A stretch of 54,873 nucleotides of DNA from Planctomycetota bacterium (GTDB lineage: Bacteria; Planctomycetota; Planctomycetia; Pirellulales; Thermoguttaceae), in contig JAKPGL010000051.1 of assembly GCA_029550925.1 (NCBI GenBank), positions 1-54,873 on the forward strand. The letters run 5' to 3'. The notes under the pieces are model-generated. The model was given only the letters and a program-made list of their open reading frames with translations. It was not told the origin of the DNA and did no database searches. The translations under genes and the position numbers were made by a program. Below, in pieces: positions 1 through 9,286 of the stretch. Position 1 is the first letter of the stretch; each line of letters opens with the position of its first letter.

Positions 1-603
1 CTGGTGCTTCATCAGTTTGACCTGACCTTTCGGATTCAAGCGGAAGGCCGAGAAATCGTTCTCACGCCGCTTCCCGAACGGATTGCCCTGGTGCGAAGTT
101 ATCCGGGAGGTGAAAATCTCCAACAGCGGACGCACCAGATGGCGCAGGCGGCGCCGACAGCCGAAATCCGAGTGAGCGGCGATAAAATATGGGTCCGGGG
201 CCGAGTCGAAGACCACCACCGAATTGCCGCGGCTTTGGACCCGACCCGCAAATCCTCAGACCCTTTTGCAGAATTGGAAAGACTCCTGAAGGCTCCTGCC
301 CCATCTCCAACCAAACCCGCCGCGTCTTCTACATCCAAGCCGGGCGCTATCGACCAAATCCGTGTGGATAGTCTTCGGATTCGGAATAAACCGCTGGGCG
401 AGGTGCTGGACTTCCTGAGCCGTCGGCTTGGGTTGGAATTCCGAATCGACGAGGCGACGCTTCGGAAGGCTGGGGTGAGTCTGGATCGGCAGATTTCTCT
501 GGAAGTGCAGCAAGCCAGCGTGGATGAACTTCTGGAGAAGATTTTCCAGCCGCTGGGGCTGCGATTTCAACGTCGTCGGCACGTGGTGGAAGTCCGTCCC
601 TGA
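1..603 (+). CDS. C-terminal part of an STN-like domain protein (5' end outside window)
   Basis: The frame is open to the first base, so this is probably the tail of a longer gene; a GTG at 4 is possible but has no visible ribosome site. The first ~85 residues look like a beta-rich region. A Ser/Pro/Ala/Lys linker follows at about 95-115. The last ~80 residues resemble the STN (secretin/TonB short N-terminal) fold: a stretch around IRNKPLGEVLDFL, then QISLEVQQASVDELL and a final strand pair ending HVVEV. Such domains are common in exported planctomycete proteins and in secretin or FecR-type systems. I cannot assign a specific role. Confidence 0.6.
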   Translation: MVLHQFDLTFRIQAEGREIVLTPLPERIALVRSYPGGENLQQRTHQMAQAAPTAEIRVSGDKIWVRGRVEDHHRIAAALDPTRKSSDPFAELERLLKAPAPSPTKPAASSTSKPGAIDQIRVDSLRIRNKPLGEVLDFLSRRLGLEFRIDEATLRKAGVSLDRQISLEVQQASVDELLEKIFQPLGLRFQRRRHVVEVRP

Positions 604-647
604 TGCGCCGTTCCTACTCCCCGAACTCCGATCGCCTGCGCAAAGGG

Positions 648-682
648 CCAAAAATAAAGAGGGCGACCGAGAGGCCGCCCTC
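648..682 (-). terminator. Rho-independent terminator for the divergent cheY
   Basis: On the minus strand a 7-bp GC stem (GAGGGCG at 659-665 pairing with CGCCCTC at 676-682) is followed by TTTATTTTT. It lies about 90 bases past the cheY stop. The plus strand has no T-run after the stem, so it should act on minus-strand transcripts. Confidence 0.7.
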
Positions 683-774
683 CTAGACGATCCGTTTCGT
701 CGTCCCGTCTTCACCATCGGACCCGCCGCATCTCGGACGCGGGCAGACGGCGGTTTGGGAACAAAAGTCCTTCC

Positions 775-1134
775 TTAGCAGCCGTGCTTTTCCAGTTTCT
801 CCCGCAGGACATCGGCCGTAAAAGGTTTGACCAGATAGTCGGACACCCCGGCCTGAATGGCCTGCATGACCCGTCCCTTTTCGGCTTCGGTAGTAACCAT
901 GATGATGGGAACTTTGGGGTCTTGCGCCCGGATGGCCTGAACGACTTCGATGCCGCTTTTGCCCGGCATGTTCCAATCTGTTAGCACCAGGTTGAATACG
1001 CCGGGTTGGAATAGGGCGACGGCTTCATTGCCATCGGCGGCCTCCACGGCATCTTTGACCCCGACCGCCTCAAGCGAACGCAAGATGATCTTGCGCATGG
1101 TGCTGGAATCGTCAGCAACAAGAACCTTCGTCAT
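775..1134 (-). CDS. cheY: CheY-type single-domain response regulator
   Basis: A 119-residue stand-alone receiver domain. The acidic pair is D8/D9, the phospho-acceptor is D53 (in LTDWNMPG), the switch threonine is T81 or T82 and the conserved lysine is K103 (LVKPF). No output domain follows, as expected for a CheY that binds the flagellar switch or acts as a phosphate sink. It is divergent from the cheW-to-cheD block, with about 790 bases between, and has its own terminator downstream. The motif MPGKSGIEVVQAIR is typical of chemotaxis CheY. Role in the local signalling chain is inferred from family and position. Confidence 0.92.
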   Translation of the reverse strand: MTKVLVADDSSTMRKIILRSLEAVGVKDAVEAADGNEAVALFQPGVFNLVLTDWNMPGKSGIEVVQAIRAQDPKVPIIMVTTEAEKGRVMQAIQAGVSDYLVKPFTADVLREKLEKHGC

Positions 1135-1927
1135 ATCGAGACCCTTTCTCAGAAAAGATCCGAAATGCCAATAAGAAAAGACATGGAAAAACCAGGAAAA
1201 GTAGTACCAATTCAGCCGGTTGAAGGGAGAACGCCTATTTTATGTCCTCCGGGGGGCGGTTTTGTTCTTGCCGCGAAAATGGGGCAACCCGCCTTTGTTC
1301 CCGCATAGGCGGCAGTCCAGAAATTTCTCGCTCCTCAGAAACGTGGAGAAGACCTAGGACGAGAAAACCGGTCTGCAGCGTGTGCAGGAACGCGAAACTT
1401 CTCCATTCGACTGAATGGTTACGAAAAGTGTTTAAGAAAGCTTAGAATACCCTCTGGCCGGATGCAACTGTTCGGATTCTTTTTTACACAAGAGAGGGTA
1501 AAAAACGCCTTTTTATTGGGCGCTATTGGGCGGCCTTTCCCCCCAGTCTGGCTGCGAAACGTCCTCCGAAAGGGAAAAATCGGTACATCTCCTTTTTTCG
1601 GTCCGGAGTGCGTCTTTCACCCCGTCCGGGCCGGCCAAGCCTTGGACGGGGTTTCTTGCGGGTTCTAAAAATATCGACCGTGGCAACAGGAGAGGAAATG
1701 CAGAAAATGCCGGTCGTTCACTTATCCAACATCCGCCTCTAAGCATTAGAAATACCTCTTTTAAGCCGCATTCAGGAATATTCCAACCTATACACCTATA
1801 GAAACAGAAAGTGTATGCGGAGCATATTCAAAAATACAGCTTCCGCTGCGTCAGGACGTCATCTCCCAAGAGAGAAATTATCTGGTGTGCTACTGAAAAT
1901 AGTTCCTTTTTCGAGAGAGGTGCGACC
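1135..1927. other. Long intergenic region between cheY and cheW
   Basis: No convincing gene. It must hold the divergent promoters for cheY and the che block. The only clear structure is a hairpin at 1619-1652 (listed separately). Short frames here lack ribosome sites and family features. I could not identify a sigma-28 or sigma-54 promoter with confidence. Confidence 0.5.
1619..1652 (+). promoter_or_regulatory. GC-rich hairpin in the leader of the che block
   Basis: ACCCCGTCC (1619-1627) pairs perfectly with GGACGGGGT (1644-1652), followed by TTTCTTG. It could be a weak terminator or leader structure about 275 bases before cheW. The T-run is poor, so the function is uncertain. Confidence 0.4.
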
Positions 1928-2422
1928 ATGGCTACCTCGCTTCAAGAATCTGTTGTTTTAGAAGGTCGGCATCAAGAGAGCGTCGGTTCGTTGCAACTGG
2001 TTAGCTTTCGATTGGGGCAGGAGGAATATGGGATCGAAATTACCAAAGTGCAGGAGATCATCCTGATGGGTGAGATCACCCATCTGCCCCAAACGCCGCC
2101 GTATATCAAGGGTTTGATCAATCTGCGGAGCACCGTGATTCCGATTGTGGATTTGCGTTTGCGGTTTGGTCTGCCGCCGCAGGACCCCACCGAAGACACC
2201 CGGATTATGGTGATCAATGTTCGCGGAAAGATCATCGGCGTTATTGTGGATGCGGTGAGCGAGGTATTGCGGATTTCCAAGGAGCAGATCGCCCCTCCAC
2301 CGCCCACGGCGGCAGGGAAGGGACGGGAATATCTGACCGGCTTGGTCAAACTGGAAAACCGTCTGTTGATCCTGCTGGACATCGAAAAACTTTTTACCGC
2401 GGAGGAAACCAACATCGGATAA
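1928..2422 (+). CDS. cheW: CheW chemotaxis coupling protein
   Basis: A 164-residue protein with one CheW domain (about residues 18-155): LVSFRLGQEEYGIEI, the PPYIKGLINLRSTVIPIVDLR motif region, and GVIVDAVSEVLRI. CheW links receptors to CheA. The frame continues upstream to 1811, but the ATG at 1928 is chosen because AGAGAGG lies just before it and homology starts there. It is the first gene of the rightward che block and ends 58 bases before cheR. No receptor gene is near, so partner MCPs must be elsewhere. Confidence 0.93.
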   Translation: MATSLQESVVLEGRHQESVGSLQLVSFRLGQEEYGIEITKVQEIILMGEITHLPQTPPYIKGLINLRSTVIPIVDLRLRFGLPPQDPTEDTRIMVINVRGKIIGVIVDAVSEVLRISKEQIAPPPPTAAGKGREYLTGLVKLENRLLILLDIEKLFTAEETNIG

Positions 2423-2480
2423 CCGTCCGGGAAAAGGACCTTTTTCCGGCCTCATCCTCAAGGGATGTAAGGGAAAAAAG

Positions 2481-3383
2481 ATGAAGGAAGCTCACAGTTC
2501 GATTCTTCCGATCCCGACGTTTGGAAACCTGGAACAGGTCAGCGACGCCCAACTGACCCGTTATGCGGAACTGATTTACCAAAAAACGGGGATCCGGATT
2601 TCGCCGCAGAAGAAGATGTTGCTTTCGAACCGGCTGCGTCGTCGGCTTCGGGATACGGGGATTGCGGATTTCGAGGCTTATTATCAGCACTTGAAGAAGC
2701 TTCCTTCGGGCGATCCTGAATGGAACGCCTTTTTGCAAGAGATTACGACCCATGAAACCTATCTGTTTCGGGATGAGGTCCAGTGGCGGTGGTTTCGGCG
2801 GGAGTATTTGGCGCAGATAGCGTCCGACGCCCAAGCCGGCCGACGGCAACGGAGTTTGCGTATCTGGTCAGCCGCCTGCAGCACCGGCGACGAGGTTTAT
2901 ACGATTGCCTGCTGCATTGCCGGGGGGCTGCTGAACTATCAGCAATGGAACATCACCATTCTAGGCACGGATATCGGAGCGGGCGCCGTGGAGCAGGCTC
3001 GGGCCGGGGTGTTCGGCGAGCGTGCGATGCGGCTTGTGCCGGAAGAAGACCGTCGGCGATTTTTCGTCAAGGCGAAGGATGCGGCCGTTTGGCAGGCCGG
3101 TCCAGCGCTGAAGGGGATGGTTTCCTTTCGGCAACACAACTTGCTGGAGCCGCTTCGATTGCCGCCGTTTGACATGGTCTTTTTGAAAAACGTATTGATC
3201 TATTTCGACGCCGCTTCGAAGAAGCGGGTTTTGGAAAATGTTCGGGCCGCGATCAAGCCAGGCGGTATGCTGATTACCGGAGCAGCCGAAGGGGTCTCGG
3301 AGTTCCTGCGGGATTTTGAGCGGCTCAGTCCCTGGCTGTATCGTCGTCCCGCGACGCAACGATCGACGGAGGTTCGTCGATGA
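2481..3383 (+). CDS. cheR: CheR chemoreceptor glutamate methyltransferase
   Basis: A 300-residue protein. The N-terminal helical domain (about 20-85) contains KTGIRISPQKK, and the SAM-binding domain follows. Visible motifs are TTHETYLFRD (89-98), the SAM loop WSAACSTGDEVYTIA starting near 129 (the usual GEEPY is GDEVY here), LGTDI, and FLKNVLIYFD. CheR methylates receptor glutamates using S-adenosylmethionine. Its stop overlaps the cheA start by four bases (ATGA), which suggests translational coupling. No CheB methylesterase gene is present to reverse the reaction. Confidence 0.94.
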   Translation: MKEAHSSILPIPTFGNLEQVSDAQLTRYAELIYQKTGIRISPQKKMLLSNRLRRRLRDTGIADFEAYYQHLKKLPSGDPEWNAFLQEITTHETYLFRDEVQWRWFRREYLAQIASDAQAGRRQRSLRIWSAACSTGDEVYTIACCIAGGLLNYQQWNITILGTDIGAGAVEQARAGVFGERAMRLVPEEDRRRFFVKAKDAAVWQAGPALKGMVSFRQHNLLEPLRLPPFDMVFLKNVLIYFDAASKKRVLENVRAAIKPGGMLITGAAEGVSEFLRDFERLSPWLYRRPATQRSTEVRR

Positions 3384-6300
3384 GTCCTTCAGAAACGCCC
3401 GTGCGTGATGAATTTTACGAAAGTCTTCTGGGCGATTTTTTGGACGAATCCGCCCAACTGCTAGATCGCCTGAACGAAAACCTGTTGAAGCTGGACGAGT
3501 GGGTTCAGGCCTATGAGGGGCAAACGCCGCCTCGATGCGACGAAGAGCTTTTGCACGAGATGTTCCGGGCCGCCCATAGCCTGAAGGGCCTTTCGGCGAT
3601 GCTTGGCCTTCAGGACATCAACCAACTGACCCACAAGGTGGAGAACGTCTTCGACGCCGCTCGGAAAGACCAACTTCCTATCACCCGGGATGTGGTGAAT
3701 CTGATTTTCGAGGCGGTGGATCGGCTGGGGGCGTTGGTGGCCGCCCTGAAAGATCCCAACGCCGAACCCGTGGCGTATGAAGAGGTTTTGGAAAAAATCC
3801 ATCAACTCCTTAGCGCCTGCGGGGCGGAACGAGGCGCATCCACCCAGGCCGACGCCGAACGGGCCTTGGCCGCCCTCGAACAAGGAGTTCAAGCCCTGGG
3901 TGATGCAATGGGCGCTCCATCTGGACCGGCCGACGCCTCTCCATCTGGCGAATCCTCTTCTGCGCAGACGCCGATCGCTGCTTCTGCCGGGCCGGAAAGC
4001 GGCGCGGAAATCGGCGAACAACCAACTCCTGCGCCAATGGCCCCTCCTCCCTCCTCCGCAGCGGAAGAAACCGGGGAGATCGTCGATCCCCTGCAAGGCA
4101 TCGAAGACGAACCGAACTTGCCCACAAAATATGTAGGCATCTTCATCGACGAAGCCGATCAAACCCTGGACCAACTGACCGAAATCCTCTTGGCTACGGA
4201 AGGCGCCGGCCAACGAGAAACCATCGAGAAGCTGTTAGTCCTGTCGCACCAATTGAAGGGGTCGGCGGCTTCGATTGGTTTGCACCGGGCGGCCAAATTG
4301 TCGCATCTGATGGAAGATGGTCTGCAAGATCTGTTGGCCAATAATCTCCTTCTGAATCCTCCTTTGACCGATGCCTTGCTTCGATGTACCGACGCCCTCC
4401 GACAGTTTATCCAAACTCTTCGGGAAGGGCGTCCTAGGACAGAACATTTCGGGCAGGCGGTTCGAGAACTCTTGGCGGCCCAGCAGGCGGCGCATCCTGG
4501 CGGCGCTAATAGCTCGGGCGGCGGCGGGGAAAGTTCTCGGCAAATGGGAGGAAGTTCTGGTTCTTCTCCCTCGGCGTCCGGATCGGCCTCTGCGGGCGCG
4601 CCTGCTCAAGGGGGGAGTTCTCCTCGGCCTGCTTCCCGCGCCTCCCAGCACGCTGCGCCGTCCGGAGGACCTTCGACGGATTCTGTCAGTCCAGCGTGGC
4701 GGAAGCAGGTAACGGCAAAAATTCCCGAGGGCGTTCGGGCGATTATCGGCGAAGTGTATTTTGAAGCCCATCTGCCTTTAGTGGGGCTGAAAGGCAGACT
4801 TATCTACGAAAAACTCATCCGGCAGGGAGAGGTTTGCCAATTCGATCCGTCGCCGGAAACTCTCGACGAAGCGGAAGAATTAGAGAAGGTCTCTTTTGCC
4901 CTACTGACCGAGCAACCGATTTCAGCGATCCAGACTCAGTTACAGATTGCCGGGGTGGATCGGATGGCGATGGAAACCTGGCCGCCTCAGACGGAAACGC
5001 CGACCAGCGCTCCTATTGCTCCAAACTCCACAAAGTCCGCCGAAACCGCTCGGCCTGTATCCAGGGCGTCCGCGGGAGCGTCGGCGGGGTCATCGGTTGC
5101 CGGCAAATCATCTGGTGGTCCGGCGTCCGCCCCAAGTTCATCGGAACCGTCCAGCGCCGAGGCGGCGAAACCGACCGAAACATTACGGGTGGATATAGAA
5201 CGGCTCGATCAGTTGATGAACTTGGCAGGCCAATTGGTCATCAACAAGGCCCGTTTCAGCCGACTGAACGACGCCCTAAAAGGCGTGCTTTCCGGCAAGA
5301 ATCCGTTGCAGGTGTTGGAGAGGATATCGGTGGCTTTGGAGGCGCTGGGGCAGGCCAATGGGGCGGAAACGCTCGACGCCCATATCCAGGTGGAAGGATT
5401 CCGAGCGGCGGTGCGTCGGCTCCTACCTGACTTGGAAGACCTCCACAAAGAACTCCAGATACTTCCTCGGGTCCGACAGGCCGTCTATGAACTTCAGGAG
5501 GCCGTCCATCAGCTCGACCGGGTTACCGACGGTTTGCAGCAAACCGTCATGCAGACCCGCATGGTGCCGATCGGCCCGCTGTTCACCCGATTCAAACGAG
5601 TGGTGCGGGACATAACACGCCTGAGCGGCAAAAGCGCCCAACTGGTGATCCTGGGTGAAAAAACCGAATTGGACAAGCGGATGATCGACGAATTGGGCGA
5701 TCCGCTGATCCATTTGGTTCGCAACGCGGTGGATCACGGCATCGAACCGCCCGAGGTGCGAGAGTCGTTGGGCAAACCCCGCCAAGGTACGGTTACTTTG
5801 GAAGCCTTCCATCGGGGCAATAACATCGTGATCCGGATATCGGACGACGGTCGAGGTTTGGACGCCGATAAAATCCTCCGCAAAGCGATCGAAAAAGGAA
5901 TGGTCACCCCGGCCGATGCGGAAAAGATGACCCGACAACAGATTTACCAACTCATTTGGCAGCCCGGATTGAGCACCGCCGAAAAGGTAACCGAGGTTTC
6001 CGGACGCGGCATGGGGATGGATATTGTGTTGTCGAAGATCTCGGACCTGAACGGGACGGTGGAGATCGATAGTACGCCCGGCGTGGGCACGACGATGACC
6101 ATTAAATTGCCGCTCACCTTAGCCATCCTGCCCAGCCTGATGATCCAAATCGACGGCGATACGTTCGCCCTGCCTATCGAAGCGGTGGTAGAAATCGTTC
6201 ATTTGGATAAGTCTAATATGTACACTATCCAGGGAGAATGGACCGCTCGAGTCCGCGACGCCGTGATTTCGGTGGTCCATCTAAGCGATGTGTTCACCTG

Positions 6301-6565
6301 GAACCAAGCCGCCGCCGCTCCCACGGAAAAGTCCGACCAAACGACGTTAGTGATCCTGGGCGATGCAGGTCGGCAAATCGGGTTGGCGGTGGACCACGTG
6401 TTGGGCGAAGAAGACGTGGTCATCAAGTCGATTTCGGAAAATTACCGTAACGTGCCGGGAATCGCCGGCGCCAGCATTTTGGGCGACGGCCGGGTGGCTT
6501 TGATTTTGGATGTCATCGCGCTGGTGGAGATGGCGTCCGGCCGACACAGCGTCAGTTCTTGTTAG
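3380..6565 (+). CDS. cheA: CheA histidine kinase with two Hpt domains
   Basis: A 1061-residue sensor kinase, much longer than the usual 650-700. The order is: Hpt1 with phospho-acceptor H66 (AAHSLKGLSAM); Ser/Pro/Ala linker; Hpt2 with H290 (SHQLKGSAASIGL); a second low-complexity Ser/Gly linker (about 375-450); a P2-like response-regulator-binding region (about 455-540); another linker; dimerisation domain from about 605; HATPase with N box near 777 (VRNAVDHGIEPP), G1 near 821 (DDGRGLD) and G2 near 874 (SGRGMGMDI); and a C-terminal CheW domain from about 912. Both Hpt histidines sit in the normal HxLKG context. Two phospho-acceptors may let it feed the two receiver proteins encoded in this block; that is inference. 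Confidence 0.95.
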   Translation: MSPSETPVRDEFYESLLGDFLDESAQLLDRLNENLLKLDEWVQAYEGQTPPRCDEELLHEMFRAAHSLKGLSAMLGLQDINQLTHKVENVFDAARKDQLPITRDVVNLIFEAVDRLGALVAALKDPNAEPVAYEEVLEKIHQLLSACGAERGASTQADAERALAALEQGVQALGDAMGAPSGPADASPSGESSSAQTPIAASAGPESGAEIGEQPTPAPMAPPPSSAAEETGEIVDPLQGIEDEPNLPTKYVGIFIDEADQTLDQLTEILLATEGAGQRETIEKLLVLSHQLKGSAASIGLHRAAKLSHLMEDGLQDLLANNLLLNPPLTDALLRCTDALRQFIQTLREGRPRTEHFGQAVRELLAAQQAAHPGGANSSGGGGESSRQMGGSSGSSPSASGSASAGAPAQGGSSPRPASRASQHAAPSGGPSTDSVSPAWRKQVTAKIPEGVRAIIGEVYFEAHLPLVGLKGRLIYEKLIRQGEVCQFDPSPETLDEAEELEKVSFALLTEQPISAIQTQLQIAGVDRMAMETWPPQTETPTSAPIAPNSTKSAETARPVSRASAGASAGSSVAGKSSGGPASAPSSSEPSSAEAAKPTETLRVDIERLDQLMNLAGQLVINKARFSRLNDALKGVLSGKNPLQVLERISVALEALGQANGAETLDAHIQVEGFRAAVRRLLPDLEDLHKELQILPRVRQAVYELQEAVHQLDRVTDGLQQTVMQTRMVPIGPLFTRFKRVVRDITRLSGKSAQLVILGEKTELDKRMIDELGDPLIHLVRNAVDHGIEPPEVRESLGKPRQGTVTLEAFHRGNNIVIRISDDGRGLDADKILRKAIEKGMVTPADAEKMTRQQIYQLIWQPGLSTAEKVTEVSGRGMGMDIVLSKISDLNGTVEIDSTPGVGTTMTIKLPLTLAILPSLMIQIDGDTFALPIEAVVEIVHLDKSNMYTIQGEWTARVRDAVISVVHLSDVFTWNQAAAAPTEKSDQTTLVILGDAGRQIGLAVDHVLGEEDVVIKSISENYRNVPGIAGASILGDGRVALILDVIALVEMASGRHSVSSC

Positions 6566-6575
6566 GGAGTCGCTT

Positions 6576-7190
6576 ATGAATTCTCTGTCCACACAGTCGG
6601 AAAAGGTACAGGTCCTTCACGAACTGTTGGCCGCCGCAACCCATGAGGCGTCGGCCTCCATGTCTCGTTGGACCAATGGTCTGATCAACTTGTCCCTGGA
6701 CGAAGTCCGGGAATTACCGTTGGATGAAGTGGTCGCCGATCTGGACCTGGATGACCGATTGCTCACAATGGTGGTGCTCAGCCTGGAAGGGCTGTTAGGC
6801 GGGGCGATGATTTTGACCTTCGACGAACAGAACGCCCGCCTATTGGCCGCCGCACTCCTGAATCAGCCGGTCAACCAGCAACCCGAATGGACGGACCTGG
6901 AAAAATCCGCTCTCACGGAAACAGGCAATATCTTGGCCTGCGCCTATATGAGCGCCTTGTCCCGCCTGATCGGAGAAGATTTGATCCCCACGGCCCCTTA
7001 TTTCCTCCAGGACTACGGCGCCAGCGTGCTTCAGCAGGCCCTCCTGCCGCAGGCAATGTCCGGAGATCAAATCTTGGTGTGCCGAACCGGCTTTCACCGG
7101 CACGGCGAAAACCTCAACTGGCGGGTGTTGTTTGTGCCGAACCATAACCTACGCGAGGCGATGGAAAAGGCCATCCGCACCGCCGTTTGA
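6576..7190 (+). CDS. cheC: CheC-family CheY-P phosphatase
   Basis: A 204-residue protein of the CheC/FliY/CheX family. The phosphatase consensus [DS]-x3-E-x2-N-x22-P is complete in the second half: S111, E115, N118 and P141. The corresponding first-half site (around 28-40) is degenerate, so only one active site is evident where classical CheC often has two. The ATG at 6576 follows GGGAG, 11 bases after the cheA stop. CheC removes phosphate from CheY-P and in other bacteria binds CheD, whose gene is next. Together they would supply adaptation. Confidence 0.85.
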   Translation: MNSLSTQSEKVQVLHELLAAATHEASASMSRWTNGLINLSLDEVRELPLDEVVADLDLDDRLLTMVVLSLEGLLGGAMILTFDEQNARLLAAALLNQPVNQQPEWTDLEKSALTETGNILACAYMSALSRLIGEDLIPTAPYFLQDYGASVLQQALLPQAMSGDQILVCRTGFHRHGENLNWRVLFVPNHNLREAMEKAIRTAV

Positions 7191-7256
7191 TGCGGCCAAT
7201 CGCATGGAGAACAATTTCCTCGTTTGCAATTCCCAACCTTCCCCTAAGGAAAATCC

Positions 7257-7748
7257 ATGAACGCCCTGGCAACGGAAGAGGAAATTCAAACTGCGACCGT
7301 TGGAATGGGACAAATTGTTGCCGCTCGGAAGCCTGCCCGACTTTCTTCGGTGTTGGGTTCCTGCGTTGGAGTGGCGATTTATCACCCCCGACTTGGCGTG
7401 GGTGGGTTGGCGCACGTGGTGTTGCCGCACGCCAACGGACGATCGGACAATCCAGGCAAGTTCGCCGATACCGCCGTGCCAGCCCTTATCCAGGAATTAT
7501 CGAAGCTGGGAGTTCCGCTGGCGGGGCTAGTGGCCAAAATTGCCGGCGGCGCCTGTATGTTTCAGATGCGCGGCCCATTGCAAATCGGAGATGCCAATAT
7601 CGAAGCCGTCCGACAGGCCCTTGCGAAGGCCAACATCCGACTGGCGGCGCAACATGTCGGCGGAACTGCGGGGCGGCGAATCGTTTTTGATTGCGCCGAC
7701 GGAACTCTCCGCGTCGAAATCGCCGGACGACACGTCGAAACCGTTTGA
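7257..7748 (+). CDS. cheD: CheD chemoreceptor glutamine deamidase
   Basis: A 163-residue CheD. The catalytic Cys is C36 (LGSCVGVAI) and the His is H53 (GGLAHVVLP). Their spacing of 17 equals that of Thermotoga CheD (C27/H44). The third residue, Thr in Thermotoga, is S30 here by position. CheD deamidates receptor glutamines and is inhibited by CheC. It follows cheC by 66 bases. With no CheB in the block, CheD/CheC may carry most local adaptation functions (inference). Confidence 0.93.
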   Translation: MNALATEEEIQTATVGMGQIVAARKPARLSSVLGSCVGVAIYHPRLGVGGLAHVVLPHANGRSDNPGKFADTAVPALIQELSKLGVPLAGLVAKIAGGACMFQMRGPLQIGDANIEAVRQALAKANIRLAAQHVGGTAGRRIVFDCADGTLRVEIAGRHVETV

Positions 7749-7826
7749 TGAATATGCCAAAATCGGACCTTCAAAAAAATGAGAATGAGATAGTCCCTCA
7801 TGGATAACATTCGGAAGGAGATGGCC

Positions 7827-8210
7827 ATGCCCAGGACTTTATTGGTGGTCGATGACGCCCTGATCATCCGCCACATGATCAAAGAGACCGTCGAACCAGC
7901 GGGTTGGACCGTCGTGGGCGAGGCGGCCAATGGGCAGATGGCCGTTCAACAATATGAAGTGCTTCGTCCCCAGGCGGTTACCCTCGATCTGGTCATGCCA
8001 GAGTACGACGGTCTGTACGCCCTGCGGGGAATCCTCGCTATAGACCCCTCGGCCAAAGTGTTGGTCGTCAGCGCCCTGGACCAGAGAAGCGTCTTGAGAG
8101 AATCCTTCAAACTGGGCGCTTTTGACTTCTTGGTCAAACCCTTCGACAAAACCCTGCTGCTCAAATCGCTCGATAATATGGTCCCGGCGGAAGAAAAAGT
8201 CTCTGTCTAA
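7827..8210 (+). CDS. Second CheY-like receiver protein
   Basis: A 127-residue receiver with acidic pair D9/D10, phospho-acceptor D54 (VTLDLVMPEYDG), switch residue S82 and lysine K104 (FLVKPF). There is no output domain. The GGAAGGAG ribosome site sits 6 bases before ATG 7827; the earlier ATGs at 7800 and 7821 are badly placed relative to it. It closes the che block and differs clearly from the divergent CheY, so it is not a recent duplicate. It could be the motor-binding CheY or a CheA phosphate sink. Confidence 0.85.
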   Translation: MPRTLLVVDDALIIRHMIKETVEPAGWTVVGEAANGQMAVQQYEVLRPQAVTLDLVMPEYDGLYALRGILAIDPSAKVLVVSALDQRSVLRESFKLGAFDFLVKPFDKTLLLKSLDNMVPAEEKVSV

Positions 8211-8231
8211 CTTTCCGCCCTTCAGGGAACT

Positions 8232-9221
8232 CTATGGAGAAGTTGGCTTAAACGGCGCCGGCGGTGGGGGGGCTTCTGAAGCAGCCGGACATTGGGCCTG
8301 AAACTCCAGCAACGCCCAAGCCGATCTCTCCAGGTCCATCGGCCCTCGTTTCACTTCAATCCGAACCCCGTAGGGATAAAGATGGGTGGTTTTCACCCGG
8401 ACCAAAGGCCCGCCCGTCTGTTCCAGATGCAGCGAGGGTTGATGGGCGAAAGGTGGACAAAAGGCGATGTGGACAATGGCTGTCCGTTGACCGGGCAAAA
8501 AATCCACCCGCACCCAGCCGCTCCGCACCTCGACTCCGTCGGGCGTCCGGGTCCGGATCAGTTGTTCCAAGAGTCCTTCGGGCCAATGTTCCAAGTCCGG
8601 TTGGGGAAGATTCGACCTACGGAGCGTCGCCCCTGGGAACCCCGCAACAGGAGGAGCTTCGTTGGGGGAGAACATAAACATTCTTTTATGTTTCGGCAAA
8701 CCTGGGTGGAGTCGGCCTCGGAGCCAGCCTTCGACCGCCCATCCCCCTAGCACCGTCCCCCACAAACCGAACAGACCGACGGCAGAAGCGCCGGGAACAG
8801 TTAAACAAAGAGCTATCCCTACGAGGCATCCCTTCGTCAGCCAATTTAGCCGACCGCTGGGGCTGGTTTGTCCTTCCGTCTGTCGGCCAATCCTCTGATC
8901 CCCGAACCGAGCCGACGGGCCGTCTTCCTCCTGGCCCCCGCCGCTCTTCCATAGAGATAAGAGCGGGTCTGCGGAGAACAACTGCCAACTCCATCTGGCC
9001 AGGAAAGCCAGCAGCCAGGCGCCCAAACCCACGGCGGCTAGCCAGGGGGGTTCCAACGGCTGAACCAGCGCCCCTGCCAGGCGTCGGTACGCTAAAAGCC
9101 CCGTCCCGAAACATAAACTGCCCAAAAGCCCCCAACCGATCAGTCGGCCAACGAGGAAGTGGACTTCGGGGAAAACAGAAGCCGGCCTTGTCCAGGTTGC
9201 CGTCGTCTGAACCGAACTCAT
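8232..9221 (-). CDS. Hypothetical membrane protein downstream of metK
   Basis: A 329-residue protein I do not recognise. Predicted membrane segments lie at about 27-45, 60-77 and one or two between 128 and 165. The C-terminal ~150 residues are soluble and beta-rich with several Trp/Pro, ending in a proline-rich tail. AAGGAA precedes the ATG. It starts 65 bases after the metK stop on the same strand, so the two may be co-transcribed. The C-terminal region contains PDGVEVRSGWVRVDFLPGQR, the kind of segment seen in planctomycete-specific proteins. No function is proposed. Confidence 0.6.
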   Translation of the reverse strand: MSSVQTTATWTRPASVFPEVHFLVGRLIGWGLLGSLCFGTGLLAYRRLAGALVQPLEPPWLAAVGLGAWLLAFLARWSWQLFSADPLLSLWKSGGGQEEDGPSARFGDQRIGRQTEGQTSPSGRLNWLTKGCLVGIALCLTVPGASAVGLFGLWGTVLGGWAVEGWLRGRLHPGLPKHKRMFMFSPNEAPPVAGFPGATLRRSNLPQPDLEHWPEGLLEQLIRTRTPDGVEVRSGWVRVDFLPGQRTAIVHIAFCPPFAHQPSLHLEQTGGPLVRVKTTHLYPYGVRIEVKRGPMDLERSAWALLEFQAQCPAASEAPPPPAPFKPTSP

Positions 9222-9286
9222 AAGTTCCTTCCCGGAGAGGAGGCAGGATGCATCCTACTCCAGCCGCTGGTCTCTGAGAGACCCTC

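Noticed and set aside
1462-1668. A 68-codon frame upstream of cheW
   Set aside because: No ribosome site and no protein family; it crosses the leader hairpin.
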